From the NCBI RefSeq assembly GCF_000308635.1, contig NZ_BAGD01000030.1, forward strand, positions 1 through 64,000: a DNA stretch of 64,000 nucleotides, written 5' to 3'. Source of the DNA: Nocardia otitidiscaviarum NBRC 14405 (GTDB taxonomy: Bacteria > Actinomycetota > Actinomycetes > Mycobacteriales > Mycobacteriaceae). The notes under the pieces are model-generated. The model worked only from the letters and a program-made list of their open reading frames with translations. It was not told the DNA's origin and made no database searches. Position 1 is the stretch's first letter; every line of letters begins with the position of its first letter. Positions 48,485-56,445 of the stretch are shown here, one piece after another. Made by a program: the position numbers and the translations under genes.

Positions 48485-48814
48485 TCAGCAGCAGTCCTGG
48501 GCTTCGGCGGCGGGGCAGCACGCGGGGTCCACCGCCAACACCACACCCAGCAGATCCCCCAGCGCGGCCGCGATACGCCGGTCGGCCAGCTCGTACCGAT
48601 TACGCCGACCCTCGGGCACCGCCACCACCAGCCCGCATCCCCGCAGGCAGGCAAGGTGATTCGACAGAATCTGCCGCGACACCCCGATCCGCTCCGCCAT
48701 CTCCGACGGATAGGCGGGTCCGTCCCGCAGGCTCAACAGGATCCGGGTACGCGTCGGGTCGGACAGCGCGTGCCCGAACCGAGCCAACGCGTCCGAGTGC
48801 AGCAGGGTCTCCAT
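48485..48814 (-). CDS. cmtR: ArsR-family metal-sensing repressor, CmtR-like
   Basis: Encodes a 109-residue winged-helix repressor. ALSDPTRTRILLSL and the recognition helix region SRQILSNHLACLRGCGLVVAV are close to mycobacterial CmtR. CmtR binds Cd or Pb with two cysteines in CLRGC and one in the C-terminal tail. Here Cys56 and Cys60 match the first pair, and Cys99, 100, 108 and 109 are candidates for the third ligand, so the tail has extra thiols. It should release DNA when metal binds and so induce the ATPase. The symbol reflects similarity in sequence and context. Confidence 0.85.
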   Translation of the reverse strand: METLLHSDALARFGHALSDPTRTRILLSLRDGPAYPSEMAERIGVSRQILSNHLACLRGCGLVVAVPEGRRNRYELADRRIAAALGDLLGVVLAVDPACCPAAEAQDCC

Positions 48815-48837
48815 AAACCCTGACGCTACATCAGAAT

Positions 48838-48847
48838 CTGTATACAG
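48838..48847. promoter_or_regulatory. Palindrome upstream of the cmtR-like gene
   Basis: CTGTATACAG is a perfect 10-bp palindrome, 24 bases before the repressor start in an AT-rich patch. It is a plausible operator half of the ArsR type for autoregulation. It is also close enough to act as a promoter element. Confidence 0.45.
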
Positions 48848-48892
48848 AAAAGCATGAACTATCTACGCCGCTGCCGGGCGGCGGCGCGCTGG

Positions 48893-49324
48893 CTACGGCG
48901 CGGCTTGGACGGGCCGGATCCGCACGGCCGTACCGTAGGCCGCCACCTCGCTCATGGTGCCCGCGATCTCGTTGCAGTCGAAGCGCATGGCCACAATGGC
49001 ATTCGCGCCCAGCGAGATGGCGTGCTGGCACATGCGCATGATCGCCTCGTGCCGGGACTGGTACAGCAGCTGGGTGTACTCGTGAATCTCCCCGCCGCCC
49101 AGGGAGCGGAAGGTCGCGCCGATATTCGACCCGATACTGCGACTGCGCACCGTCAACCCGGCCACCTCCCCGAAAACCTGCACGATGTCCTGACCGGGCA
49201 CATCGTTCATGGTGGAGACCAGAATCGGGAACTGCGGCCCGGGCTGCTGCTGCGGGTAGGGCTGCTGTGCGTACGGTTGCTGCGGCGGGTACTGCGGCTG
49301 CTGCGGCGGCATGGGATGACTCAC
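48893..49324 (-). CDS. YbjQ/UPF0145-family protein with Gln/Pro-rich N-terminus
   Basis: Encodes 143 residues. A Pro/Gln/Tyr-rich N-terminal tail (MPPQQPQYPPQQPYAQQPYP) precedes a YbjQ domain. The domain is marked by LVSTMNDVPGQDIVQVFGEVAGLTVRSRS, a middle helical part (HEAIMRMCQHAISLGANAIVAMRFD) and AAYGTAV. Members are said to form metal-binding pentamers, but no function is established. I used the GTG at 49324; the ATG at 49312 is equally possible. It lies upstream of the metal-resistance genes in the same direction and could be co-transcribed. Confidence 0.8.
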   Translation of the reverse strand: MSHPMPPQQPQYPPQQPYAQQPYPQQQPGPQFPILVSTMNDVPGQDIVQVFGEVAGLTVRSRSIGSNIGATFRSLGGGEIHEYTQLLYQSRHEAIMRMCQHAISLGANAIVAMRFDCNEIAGTMSEVAAYGTAVRIRPVQAAP

Positions 49325-49434
49325 AGATCCGCAGCGTACGGGGGCGATCGGCGTCGGCGCTTCCCGGGCTCGAGATCGTGGCGGTCGGCCGAGCGCGTGA
49401 CGGATGGGTAGGGTCACCGCCGGTTAGGGAAGAA

Positions 49435-49634
49435 TTGACCGGCGGACCGGGCCGGTTGACGCGGTGGTCGACAGCGGTCGCGCTGTTGGCGGCGGCGGTC
49501 GCGGTGTTGCTGGGACGTCTGCTGATCGCCGATCACGCGCGGGAGGTCGCCGATGCGACGCGCCCTTGGCGGTCGCCGACGCGGTACGACTGGCCGAGCA
49601 GTGGCCCGAGGGTGTCCCCACCGAGGAGCGGTAA
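49435..49634 (+). pseudogene. Possible frameshifted small membrane-protein gene
   Basis: From the TTG at 49435 (after AGGGAAGA) one frame gives a basic N-terminus and a clear membrane helix (STAVALLAAAVAVLLGRLLI). From about 49555 a different frame gives a gene-like C-terminus (DAPLAVADAVRLAEQWPEGVPTEER), ending at a TAA at 49632 directly before a perfect terminator stem. A single frameshift near 49555 would join them. It may be a decayed gene, a sequencing error, or coincidence in GC-rich DNA. Confidence 0.25.
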
Positions 49635-49661
49635 CCCCGCCCGGTCGGTGGCCGGGCGGGG
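49635..49661. terminator. Bidirectional hairpin terminator
   Basis: A perfect 10-bp stem CCCCGCCCGG / CCGGGCGGGG with a 7-base loop. It starts right after a TAA on the plus strand and 12 bases past the end of the minus-strand secreted protein gene. Confidence 0.65.
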
Positions 49662-49672
49662 TCGGGCTCGTC

Positions 49673-50368
49673 TCAGTCGGCGGGCTGGGGCAGCGGTGCG
49701 TTGATGGTGTTGAAGTAGTCGATGATCGACGCCACCGCCACCGGGGCGGTGATCAGCACCGTGCCCGCGATGCCGATCAGGCTCGCGCCCGCCGCCGCGC
49801 CGACCAGGCAGCCGACGATCGGGCCGCCACCGAACAGCGTGAACACCACACCCGTCGCGATCGTGCCCGCGACCGCGCCGAGGGCGCAGCCGACGAGACC
49901 GCCCAGCACGGTCGTGGTCAGCCCGGCCAGGGTGCCCGCCAAGCCGATGCGGGAGGTCATCCGGGACCAGGCGGCCTTCTCCCGCTCGTACTCGTTCTTG
50001 AACTCGGCCTTGTCCTCGAACGGCAGCGAAACGGGCTGGTAGACAGCATGTTCGCGGTCGATCTGTGGCGTCAGGGTCGCGCTGTGCCCGGAGACCTCCG
50101 CGGCGACGGGGAAGACGAAGTCGTCCACCCGCACCCGGAGGGGAGCGCCCGCCATGACCGTGCCGTCGGTTGACTTGATCGCCAGCACACCGTTCGCGAC
50201 CTCCAGCGAACCGATATCGGTGGAGAGCGTCAGGCTCCGCTCCTGCGCCTGGTAGGAGACGTTGACCGGGGCGGGCCCGGTCGGCGCGTCGGCGTGGCCG
50301 GTGCCGGTGGCGACGCCGAGGGCGACGACGAGCAGGGCCGAGGTGGCGGCGAAGTTGTTGATCTTCAT
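49673..50368 (-). CDS. Secreted/membrane protein with glycine-zipper C-terminus (DUF8020-like)
   Basis: Encodes 231 residues. The N-terminal signal peptide ends near ATGTGHADA. A strand-rich domain of about 100 residues follows (NVSYQAQERSLTLSTDIGSLEVANGVLAIKS...). The C-terminal third has two Gly/Ala-rich hydrophobic helices (LAGLTTTVLGGLVGCALGAVAG and GPIVGCLVGAAAGASLIGIAG), like glycine-zipper proteins. It resembles a family common in Nocardia that I recall as DUF8020. It probably sits at the cell envelope. The ATG at 50368 has GAAGGAA upstream. Function is unknown. Confidence 0.7.
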   Translation of the reverse strand: MKINNFAATSALLVVALGVATGTGHADAPTGPAPVNVSYQAQERSLTLSTDIGSLEVANGVLAIKSTDGTVMAGAPLRVRVDDFVFPVAAEVSGHSATLTPQIDREHAVYQPVSLPFEDKAEFKNEYEREKAAWSRMTSRIGLAGTLAGLTTTVLGGLVGCALGAVAGTIATGVVFTLFGGGPIVGCLVGAAAGASLIGIAGTVLITAPVAVASIIDYFNTINAPLPQPAD

Positions 50369-50462
50369 CAGGTGAATTCCTTCGGTAGCTGCGCAGGGTT
50401 CAGCGCGCCGCCTCCGTGCCGGTGAACAGGCGACGTGACCCCGGGAGGGAACGGACCGCACC

Positions 50463-50490
50463 GGCGGCACGGCTCGAATGCCGTGTCGCC
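50463..50490 (-). terminator. Hairpin downstream of the PepSY gene
   Basis: A 10-bp stem (GGCGGCACGG / CCGTGTCGCC, one G-T wobble) with an 8-base loop, about 20 bases after the PepSY protein gene in its direction of transcription. The rest of 50369-50511 shows nothing else. Confidence 0.5.
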
Positions 50491-50511
50491 GCAGTGCGGT
50501 TCGGAAGTGAG

Positions 50512-51996
50512 TCAGGCAGAGGCCCGGCGGCGTGCGATCATTCCGACCACCACGTCCACGACGAGGAAGCCGAGCACGCTGAGCCCGATGAGCGGAGCGA
50601 ACCAGCCCACCACCACGGCCGCGACCGCGAACGGCAGCAGCAGCCGCAGCGGCGTCCGCCGCAGCATCCCGCGCCGCGGCGCCTTGCCGACGGCGAACGC
50701 CTTGGCGTCCCTGGTCGGTCGTCGCCGCCACCACATCAGGTAGCCGCGCACGATCACCGTGATCAGCCCGACCATGACGGCCAGCAGCAACAGCTGGTTG
50801 AGCAGCCCGAACATCAGGCCCATATGGAACTGGATGCCCCAGTTGGTCAGCTTGGCCGCCAGCGACCAGTCGGAATACCGCAGCAGGTCGGTGACCTCAC
50901 CGCTGGCGCCGTTCACGGCGATGGAGTCGACGGTGAGCACCCCGGGCATCCGGCGTTCCTTGGCGGTGAACGCCACGCCCTCCGCCGCCGGAATGCTGAT
51001 CTCCACGGGCGATTCGATGCCATTGGCGCGCACCACGCCGTACACCAGATCCGCCTGCTCGATCGCCTTGACCGACGGCGCGGCCGCCTCCGGGTCCGGC
51101 ATGGCGTGATGGGAGTGTTCCCCGGCGGCGGGCACGGACGGCGTCGCGGCGCCGGGCAGCTCGGAACTCACCTTCGGGGTGGTCCAGCTCATCTCCTCGC
51201 GGACCTTCTTGATGTTCTCACCCGCGTAGGTGGACCAGGTCATACCGGTCACCGACAGCAGCAGCACGATCGGCAGAATCCACACACCCACGGCCGCATG
51301 CCAATTCAGCGCACGGCCGCGCGGGCGGGAACGATCCGGCCACAGCAGCCAGCGCGCGGACCGGCGCTCGCGCCGAGCCCGCACCCGCCGGATCCACAGC
51401 ACCAGCCCGGCCAGGGCGATCACCCACAGCCAGGAGGCGGCCAACTCGCTGTAGAGGCGACCCGGTTCACCCAGGCGCAGGTCACGGTGCAACTGGTCGA
51501 TCCAGGTGCGCATGGGCAGCGCACCCGAGCTGCCGTAGACGACGCTGTCGCCCAGCGGCTCGGCGGTCACCGGATCCACGAAGACGGCGCGCCGCTCGGA
51601 CGCTCCGAGTGTCGGGTCCGTGAAGATCACCCGGGTGGTGTCCCCGCTGCCCTGCGCCGGGGCGACCGCCGCCAACGCCAGGTCCGGCTGCTGCGCGACG
51701 GCGGCGCGGATCTGATCCGACAGCGGCTTGACCGGGCCGGTCGAATCGGTGTGCAGCAGGCCCCGTTCGGTGATGTTCTCCAGGGTCGGGGCAATGGCGT
51801 AGAGCGCGCCCGTGACGGCCGCGATCAGGATGAACGGGGCGACGAAAACGCCCGCGTAAAAATGGAGCCTCAGCATCAGCGCTTGAAAAGCGCCGCCTGC
51901 TTTCTTCTTACCGCCCGCGGATTCGACGGACGAATCCGTTTCCGGGGTAGGCGAAATAGGCGGTGTCGTCCCGACACCGCTATCCGTGGTGGTCAC
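50512..51996 (-). CDS. PepSY-domain membrane protein
   Basis: Encodes 494 residues. A first membrane helix comes after LHFYAGVFVAPFILIAAVTGALYA, the hallmark start of PepSY-associated proteins. A large extracytoplasmic part follows, then LWVIALAGLVLWIRR, the segment LNWHAAVGVWILPIVLLLSVTGMTWSTYAG, a second extracytoplasmic part with a His-rich spot (GEHSHHAMP), and two or three C-terminal helices. Such proteins are linked to iron or copper metabolism (reductase-like). The small membrane protein upstream fits a metal-related operon. The ORF is open to 52077. I took the GTG at 51996, with weak ribosome-binding support. Confidence 0.85.
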   Translation of the reverse strand: MTTTDSGVGTTPPISPTPETDSSVESAGGKKKAGGAFQALMLRLHFYAGVFVAPFILIAAVTGALYAIAPTLENITERGLLHTDSTGPVKPLSDQIRAAVAQQPDLALAAVAPAQGSGDTTRVIFTDPTLGASERRAVFVDPVTAEPLGDSVVYGSSGALPMRTWIDQLHRDLRLGEPGRLYSELAASWLWVIALAGLVLWIRRVRARRERRSARWLLWPDRSRPRGRALNWHAAVGVWILPIVLLLSVTGMTWSTYAGENIKKVREEMSWTTPKVSSELPGAATPSVPAAGEHSHHAMPDPEAAAPSVKAIEQADLVYGVVRANGIESPVEISIPAAEGVAFTAKERRMPGVLTVDSIAVNGASGEVTDLLRYSDWSLAAKLTNWGIQFHMGLMFGLLNQLLLLAVMVGLITVIVRGYLMWWRRRPTRDAKAFAVGKAPRRGMLRRTPLRLLLPFAVAAVVVGWFAPLIGLSVLGFLVVDVVVGMIARRRASA

Positions 51997-52116
51997 TAGC
52001 GGACTTTCTGTTCGAGGGGCAGCCCGGATGCGCGGAATACCGCATGCCGCATCGGCATACGTGGACAGCGCGATCACACGGACGGGAAAGTCCGTGTGCC
52101 GGGCGAGAAAGGAGAA

Positions 52117-52683
52117 TCAGCCTCGAACGAGAACGGGTGGCCCGCGGGTGCGCAGTGCATCGGCGGCGAAGAGCCGCAGCACGATCCGATCGCGGTGCTC
52201 GATGGGCAGCGCGGGCGGCCCCGCGAGCACCGGCAGCACGACGGGTACCGGCAGCACCCGCGCCATCACGGCGGTGACGATCCGATAGGCGGCCTCCGCG
52301 CCCAGGATCACGACAGCCGCGGCGATGGCGGCCACGATATGCGCCAGCAGCATGGACGGCGTCCACACCGACTGCTGGTGGTGATGCCCGCCGCCAGCAC
52401 CCCACGACATGGCGAGGTGGCCCAGCAGCTGTCCACCCACCAGCGCGCCCACCAGCCCGACGGCGGTGGTGCGCAGCGAGCGCACCCCGGCGGTCAGTGC
52501 GCCCACGGCGGCACAGCCCGCGATGAGCAGAGTCAGCGCGCCGGAATCGGGGGCCATGGCGCCGGAGGCCCAGCCGTGCGCGGCGACGGCCAGCGCCCCG
52601 GAAATCGAACCGGCCGCCCCACCGCGCAATACCGCGGCATCACCGCGGAAATGCGCCGTAGGGCGGCCGGACTCGAAACTCAC
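52117..52683 (-). CDS. Small integral membrane protein upstream of the PepSY gene
   Basis: Encodes 188 residues with about four to five hydrophobic helices and a His-rich loop (GAGGGHHHQQ). Proteins of this form often stand next to PepSY and copper-handling genes in actinomycetes, and the histidines could bind a metal. The GTG at 52683 was chosen because the longer frame runs into the promoter region. No named family is recognised. Confidence 0.7.
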   Translation of the reverse strand: MSFESGRPTAHFRGDAAVLRGGAAGSISGALAVAAHGWASGAMAPDSGALTLLIAGCAAVGALTAGVRSLRTTAVGLVGALVGGQLLGHLAMSWGAGGGHHHQQSVWTPSMLLAHIVAAIAAAVVILGAEAAYRIVTAVMARVLPVPVVLPVLAGPPALPIEHRDRIVLRLFAADALRTRGPPVLVRG

Positions 52684-52762
52684 CCGCTGATGATAGCGGT
52701 CCCTGGATTCCGGACTCCACACCCGCTACCCGCCGGAGTGCGGATGGCGTGGTCGCGTCGAA

Positions 52763-54433
52763 TTACTCCGCCGGAACTTCCATTTCGACCAGCGGCTTGC
52801 GCAGCAGTTTGCCGGTGGCATTGCGTGGCAGCTCGTCGAGGAAGATCACCTCGCGCGGCACCTTGTAGCGCGCCAGGTTCTCCTTCACGAAATCCTTGAT
52901 CTCCTGGGCGTCGCGCTTGGAATCCGGACCCGGAACCACGATGGCGCGCAAACGCTTTCCGAAGTCGGCATCGTCCACACCCACCACGGCCGCCTCCAGC
53001 ACGTCGGGGCGGTTGGAGATGAGGTGCTCCACCTCCTGCGGGAAGACGTTCTCGCCGCCGGAGACGATCATGTCGTCGTCGCGGCCGTCGATGAACAGCA
53101 GGCCGTCGGCGTCGAAGTGACCCACGTCGCCCGAGGACATGAGGCCGTCCACGAACTCCTTGGTGCGGCCGTCGGTGTACGCCTTGAAGGAATGCGCGTT
53201 GCCGATGAAGATGGTGCCCGTCACGCCCGGCTTGGTGATGAGCTTACGGTTCTCGTCGTACAGCGCGAGGGTGATGCCGACGGGCGGGCGGCCCGCGGTG
53301 GTCGGCGACTTGCGCAGCTCATCCGGGGTGGCCACGGTGATGACCGCGCATTCGGTGGAGCCGTACAGGTTGTAGAGCGTCGGGCCGAAGTAGTCCAGGC
53401 TGCGGGTGACCACGTCCGGCGGGATGGCCGAACCGGCGGCGAAGATGACGCGCAGCGACGCCTTCGGGTTGTACTCGGCCAGCACCTCGGGCGGCAGGTC
53501 GAGCATGCGCTGCAGCATGGTCGGCACCACGGTCAGGCCCTGCGCCCGGTACTTCACGATATTGGCGATCGTGAGCTCCGGGTCGAAGCGGCGCTGCTGG
53601 AAGACCACCTTGTTGCCCAGTGCGATGGACAGGGTGAACTGCGACAGGCCGGTGCCGTGGAAGATGGGCGCGGCCATCACCATGGTGCCGTTGCGCGGCA
53701 GCGGAATTCGATCCAGGAACTGGGCCGAGATGAACGGGCTCACCTTGTCGCGCGGCGCACCCTTCGGGGTGCCGGTGGTGCCGGAGGTCAGGATGACCAT
53801 GCCGCCCGGCTTGTCCGGCGGCGTGATCGGCGCGGTGGACTGCCCCTGCGACACCGACTCGATGGTGGGGATGGCCGGATCGGCGTTGTCCTTCTCGTCC
53901 ACCCAGGTGAGGATGCGCGGAATGTCCTCGGGAATGGCACTCATGAGCTCGAAGAACTCACTGTCGTGCAGGACCGCCTTGACCTGCTCGCGGGCCGCCA
54001 CATCGGCGAACTGCGGCTTGGCGAAGCCGGTGTTCATGAGGACGGCGCGCACCCCGAGCTTGCCGGTGGCGAGCAGGCTCAGCACCATGCCGCGGTGGTC
54101 GCGGGCCAGCACCGCCACCACATCGCCGGGCCGCAACCCGCGCGCGCTGAGTCCGCGCGCGAAGGCGTTGGACAGTTCGTCGAGCTCCTTGACCGACAGC
54201 TCACCGCGCTCGTCGATGATGGCGGCGTGCGGATTGGTCTGCGCCGCGTGCATGACCACACCGGCGAACGGGCCGAACTTGAGCACGTTCAGCGCGGATT
54301 TGACGGCATGATCGGGGCGCAGCGGATTGAACAGGCCCCGCTTCATCATGGCGTTCACGCTGAGCGCCGTGTCGCTGACCTTTTTCAACGCGCTGTTTGC
54401 CGTCGGACGGGCAACTGACATGGGTACAACCAT
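52763..54433 (-). CDS. FadD-type fatty acyl-CoA ligase
   Basis: Encodes 556 residues of the acyl-CoA synthetase family, close to mycobacterial FadD12. Motifs: the P-loop LTSGTTGTPKGAP, YNLYGSTECAV, SSGDVGHFDADGLLFIDGRDDDMIVSGGENVFPQEVE and the C-terminal NATGKLLRK with the catalytic lysine. It makes acyl-CoA from a fatty acid and ATP. Unlike the FAAL in the lipopeptide operon it lacks the FAAL insertion signature. The start may be the ATG at 54433 or at 54421. It is the downstream member of a tandem pair with a close paralogue. Confidence 0.9.
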   Translation of the reverse strand: MVVPMSVARPTANSALKKVSDTALSVNAMMKRGLFNPLRPDHAVKSALNVLKFGPFAGVVMHAAQTNPHAAIIDERGELSVKELDELSNAFARGLSARGLRPGDVVAVLARDHRGMVLSLLATGKLGVRAVLMNTGFAKPQFADVAAREQVKAVLHDSEFFELMSAIPEDIPRILTWVDEKDNADPAIPTIESVSQGQSTAPITPPDKPGGMVILTSGTTGTPKGAPRDKVSPFISAQFLDRIPLPRNGTMVMAAPIFHGTGLSQFTLSIALGNKVVFQQRRFDPELTIANIVKYRAQGLTVVPTMLQRMLDLPPEVLAEYNPKASLRVIFAAGSAIPPDVVTRSLDYFGPTLYNLYGSTECAVITVATPDELRKSPTTAGRPPVGITLALYDENRKLITKPGVTGTIFIGNAHSFKAYTDGRTKEFVDGLMSSGDVGHFDADGLLFIDGRDDDMIVSGGENVFPQEVEHLISNRPDVLEAAVVGVDDADFGKRLRAIVVPGPDSKRDAQEIKDFVKENLARYKVPREVIFLDELPRNATGKLLRKPLVEMEVPAE

Positions 54434-54490
54434 TCCCGCGATCCCCCTGCCGGACGAGTCGGCCGGGCGGATCGCGACATCGAGATCCAG

Positions 54491-54514
54491 TGCGCTTGCA
54501 GCCTAGCAAGCGCA
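54491..54514. promoter_or_regulatory. Large palindrome upstream of the first FadD gene
   Basis: Arms TGCGCTTGC (54491-54499) and GCAAGCGCA (54506-54514) are perfect complements with a 6-base centre. It lies 58 bases before the ligase start, on the minus strand. It has the size of a TetR-family operator. It shares CAAGCG with the palindrome at 38019, which could mean related regulators. Confidence 0.5.
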
Positions 54515-54585
54515 GGCAGAAAGGTTGTGGCTCAGGTCTCTGTTACCCCAAGTAGCGCTTAATGCGGTCGGAATGTGACCCCCGG

Positions 54586-56232
54586 CTACACCTCGTACTC
54601 GACCAGCACGCGGCGCAGCAGCTTGCCGGTGGTGTTGCGGGGCAGATCGTCGAGGAAGATCACCTCGCGCGGCACCTTGTAGCGGGCCAGATTGCCCTTC
54701 ACGTACGCCTTGATCTCCTCGGCGTCCGGGCTCGCACCCGGTTCCGGAACGATGAAGGCGCGCAAGCGCTTTCCGAACTCCACATCGTCCACGCCGACCA
54801 CCGCCGCGTCGAACACGTCCGGCCGCTCCAGCAGCAGGTTCTCCACCTCCTGCGGGAAGACGTTCTCCCCGCCGGAGACGATCATGTCGTCGTCGCGGCC
54901 GTCCACGAACAGTAGGCCGTTGTCGTCGAAATGCCCGACGTCACCGCTGGACATGTACCCGTCGATGATCTGCTTGTGCCGCCCGTCGGTGTAGCCCTCG
55001 AAGGGTGCGCCGGAGCGGATGAAGATACGGCCGGTGACATTCTTGGCGTGGATGCGCTTGTCGTCATCGTCGAACAGCGCGACCTCGCAGGTCAGTGGCG
55101 ATTTGCCCGCTGTGCCCGGTGCCTTGGCCAGATCCTCGGGGCGCGCCACCGTCGCCACCGCGCATTCGGTCGAGCCGTACAGGTTGTACAGCACCGGGCC
55201 GAAGACCTCCTGGGTGCGCGTGCTGAGCTCGGGCGACAGCGCCGAACCGGCGATGACGATGCCCTTCAGCGAGGAGGTGTCGTACTTCTCGCGAATGGCC
55301 GGATCCAACTCCACCATGCGGTGCACCATGGTCGGCACCGCCACCAGCATGTCCGCCTTGTGCTCGTCGATCAGCCGCAGCGTGCGTTCGGCGTCGAACC
55401 GGCGGACCAGCACCACCTTGTTGCCCAGTGCCGTGCCGACCAGCCAGGTGCCCATGCCGGTGCTGTGGAAGATGGGGGAGACGATCACCATGGTGCCCTG
55501 GCGCGGGAAGTCGATGCGGTCCACCATCTGCACGGTGCCGATCGGGCCGACCTTGGTGCGCGGCGCGCCCTTGGGCAGGCCGGTGGTGCCGCTGGTGAGA
55601 ATGATGAAACCGCCCGGCTTCTGCGGGGCGGGCAGCCGCTCGGTGGAGTTCTCCGCCATCAGCGTGTCGAGCGTCGTCGCCCCCGCCGGGACCTCGTGCC
55701 CCTCGTCCACCCAGGTGAGTACGCGCGGCAGTTCCGGCGGCAGGGCGTCGAGCAGGCCCAGGAACTCGCTGTCGTGCAGCACCGCCTTGACGTTCTCGCG
55801 GGCGCACACCTCGGCGAACTGCGGCTTGGCGAATCCGGTGTTCATCAGCGCCGATCGCACCCCGAGCTTCCCGGCGGCCGCCAGCGAGAGCAGCAGTCCG
55901 CGGTGGTCACGGGCCAGGATGCCGATCACCATGCCCGGCTGGATGCCCATGGCCTGAAGGCCCCGGGCCACCGCCGTCGAACCCTCGTCGAGTTCGCGGT
56001 AGGTCATCTCGCCGCGTTCGTCGGCCAGCGCCGGGCGGTCCGGCCACACCCGCGCGGCATGCTGCACCATGGTGGCCTGCGGCCCGAAAACCTTGGCCTC
56101 CCGCATGGTTCGCAGGGTTTCCATGGGATTGCGGGGATCGCTGATGCCGACCTCCCGCAACCGCCCCAGACCCTTGATCACCTCTCCGGTGTGGGTCATA
56201 CGCTGCTGCACCGAATGCAGAATCGAGGCCAT
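54586..56232 (-). CDS. FadD-type fatty acyl-CoA ligase, paralogue of the neighbour
   Basis: Encodes 548 residues very like the downstream ligase over its whole length, including GELTV/GEMTYRELDE, LMNTGFAKPQFA, LHDSEF, LTSGTTGLPKGAPRTKVGP, YNLYGSTECAV and DGRDDDMIVSGGENVFPQEVE. The C-terminal lysine region is NTTGKLLRRV. The ATG at 56232 has GGAGGTTGATCGAG directly before it, a strong ribosome-binding site, and is preferred over the open frame to 56370. The pair is separated by about 150 bases holding an operator, so each may be regulated on its own. Confidence 0.9.
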   Translation of the reverse strand: MASILHSVQQRMTHTGEVIKGLGRLREVGISDPRNPMETLRTMREAKVFGPQATMVQHAARVWPDRPALADERGEMTYRELDEGSTAVARGLQAMGIQPGMVIGILARDHRGLLLSLAAAGKLGVRSALMNTGFAKPQFAEVCARENVKAVLHDSEFLGLLDALPPELPRVLTWVDEGHEVPAGATTLDTLMAENSTERLPAPQKPGGFIILTSGTTGLPKGAPRTKVGPIGTVQMVDRIDFPRQGTMVIVSPIFHSTGMGTWLVGTALGNKVVLVRRFDAERTLRLIDEHKADMLVAVPTMVHRMVELDPAIREKYDTSSLKGIVIAGSALSPELSTRTQEVFGPVLYNLYGSTECAVATVARPEDLAKAPGTAGKSPLTCEVALFDDDDKRIHAKNVTGRIFIRSGAPFEGYTDGRHKQIIDGYMSSGDVGHFDDNGLLFVDGRDDDMIVSGGENVFPQEVENLLLERPDVFDAAVVGVDDVEFGKRLRAFIVPEPGASPDAEEIKAYVKGNLARYKVPREVIFLDDLPRNTTGKLLRRVLVEYEV

Positions 56233-56445
56233 CTCGATCAACCTCCGAACTCGTGGTCGTGCCGGTTCGACGCCGCACGACACCCTGCGATTGGCGCAAC
56301 GGTAGCAGTGGAGTGTGACCGACGTTACAGAAATCCGGTCAGATCGGACAGCGCGGCCGGGTGCGTCCACCGACCAGGCGTTTTGCCGCGGCGGATCGGG
56401 TGTATCGATCCGGGCGGTGACCGGCGGGCGCTCGCCGGTGGTTAC

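Noticed and set aside
53024..54418. A 464-codon plus-strand frame opposite the FadD gene, and the long frame 54931-56445 leading into the TIM-barrel gene
   Set aside because: Antisense shadows of the ligases; only the part from 56,446 on has family-like sequence.
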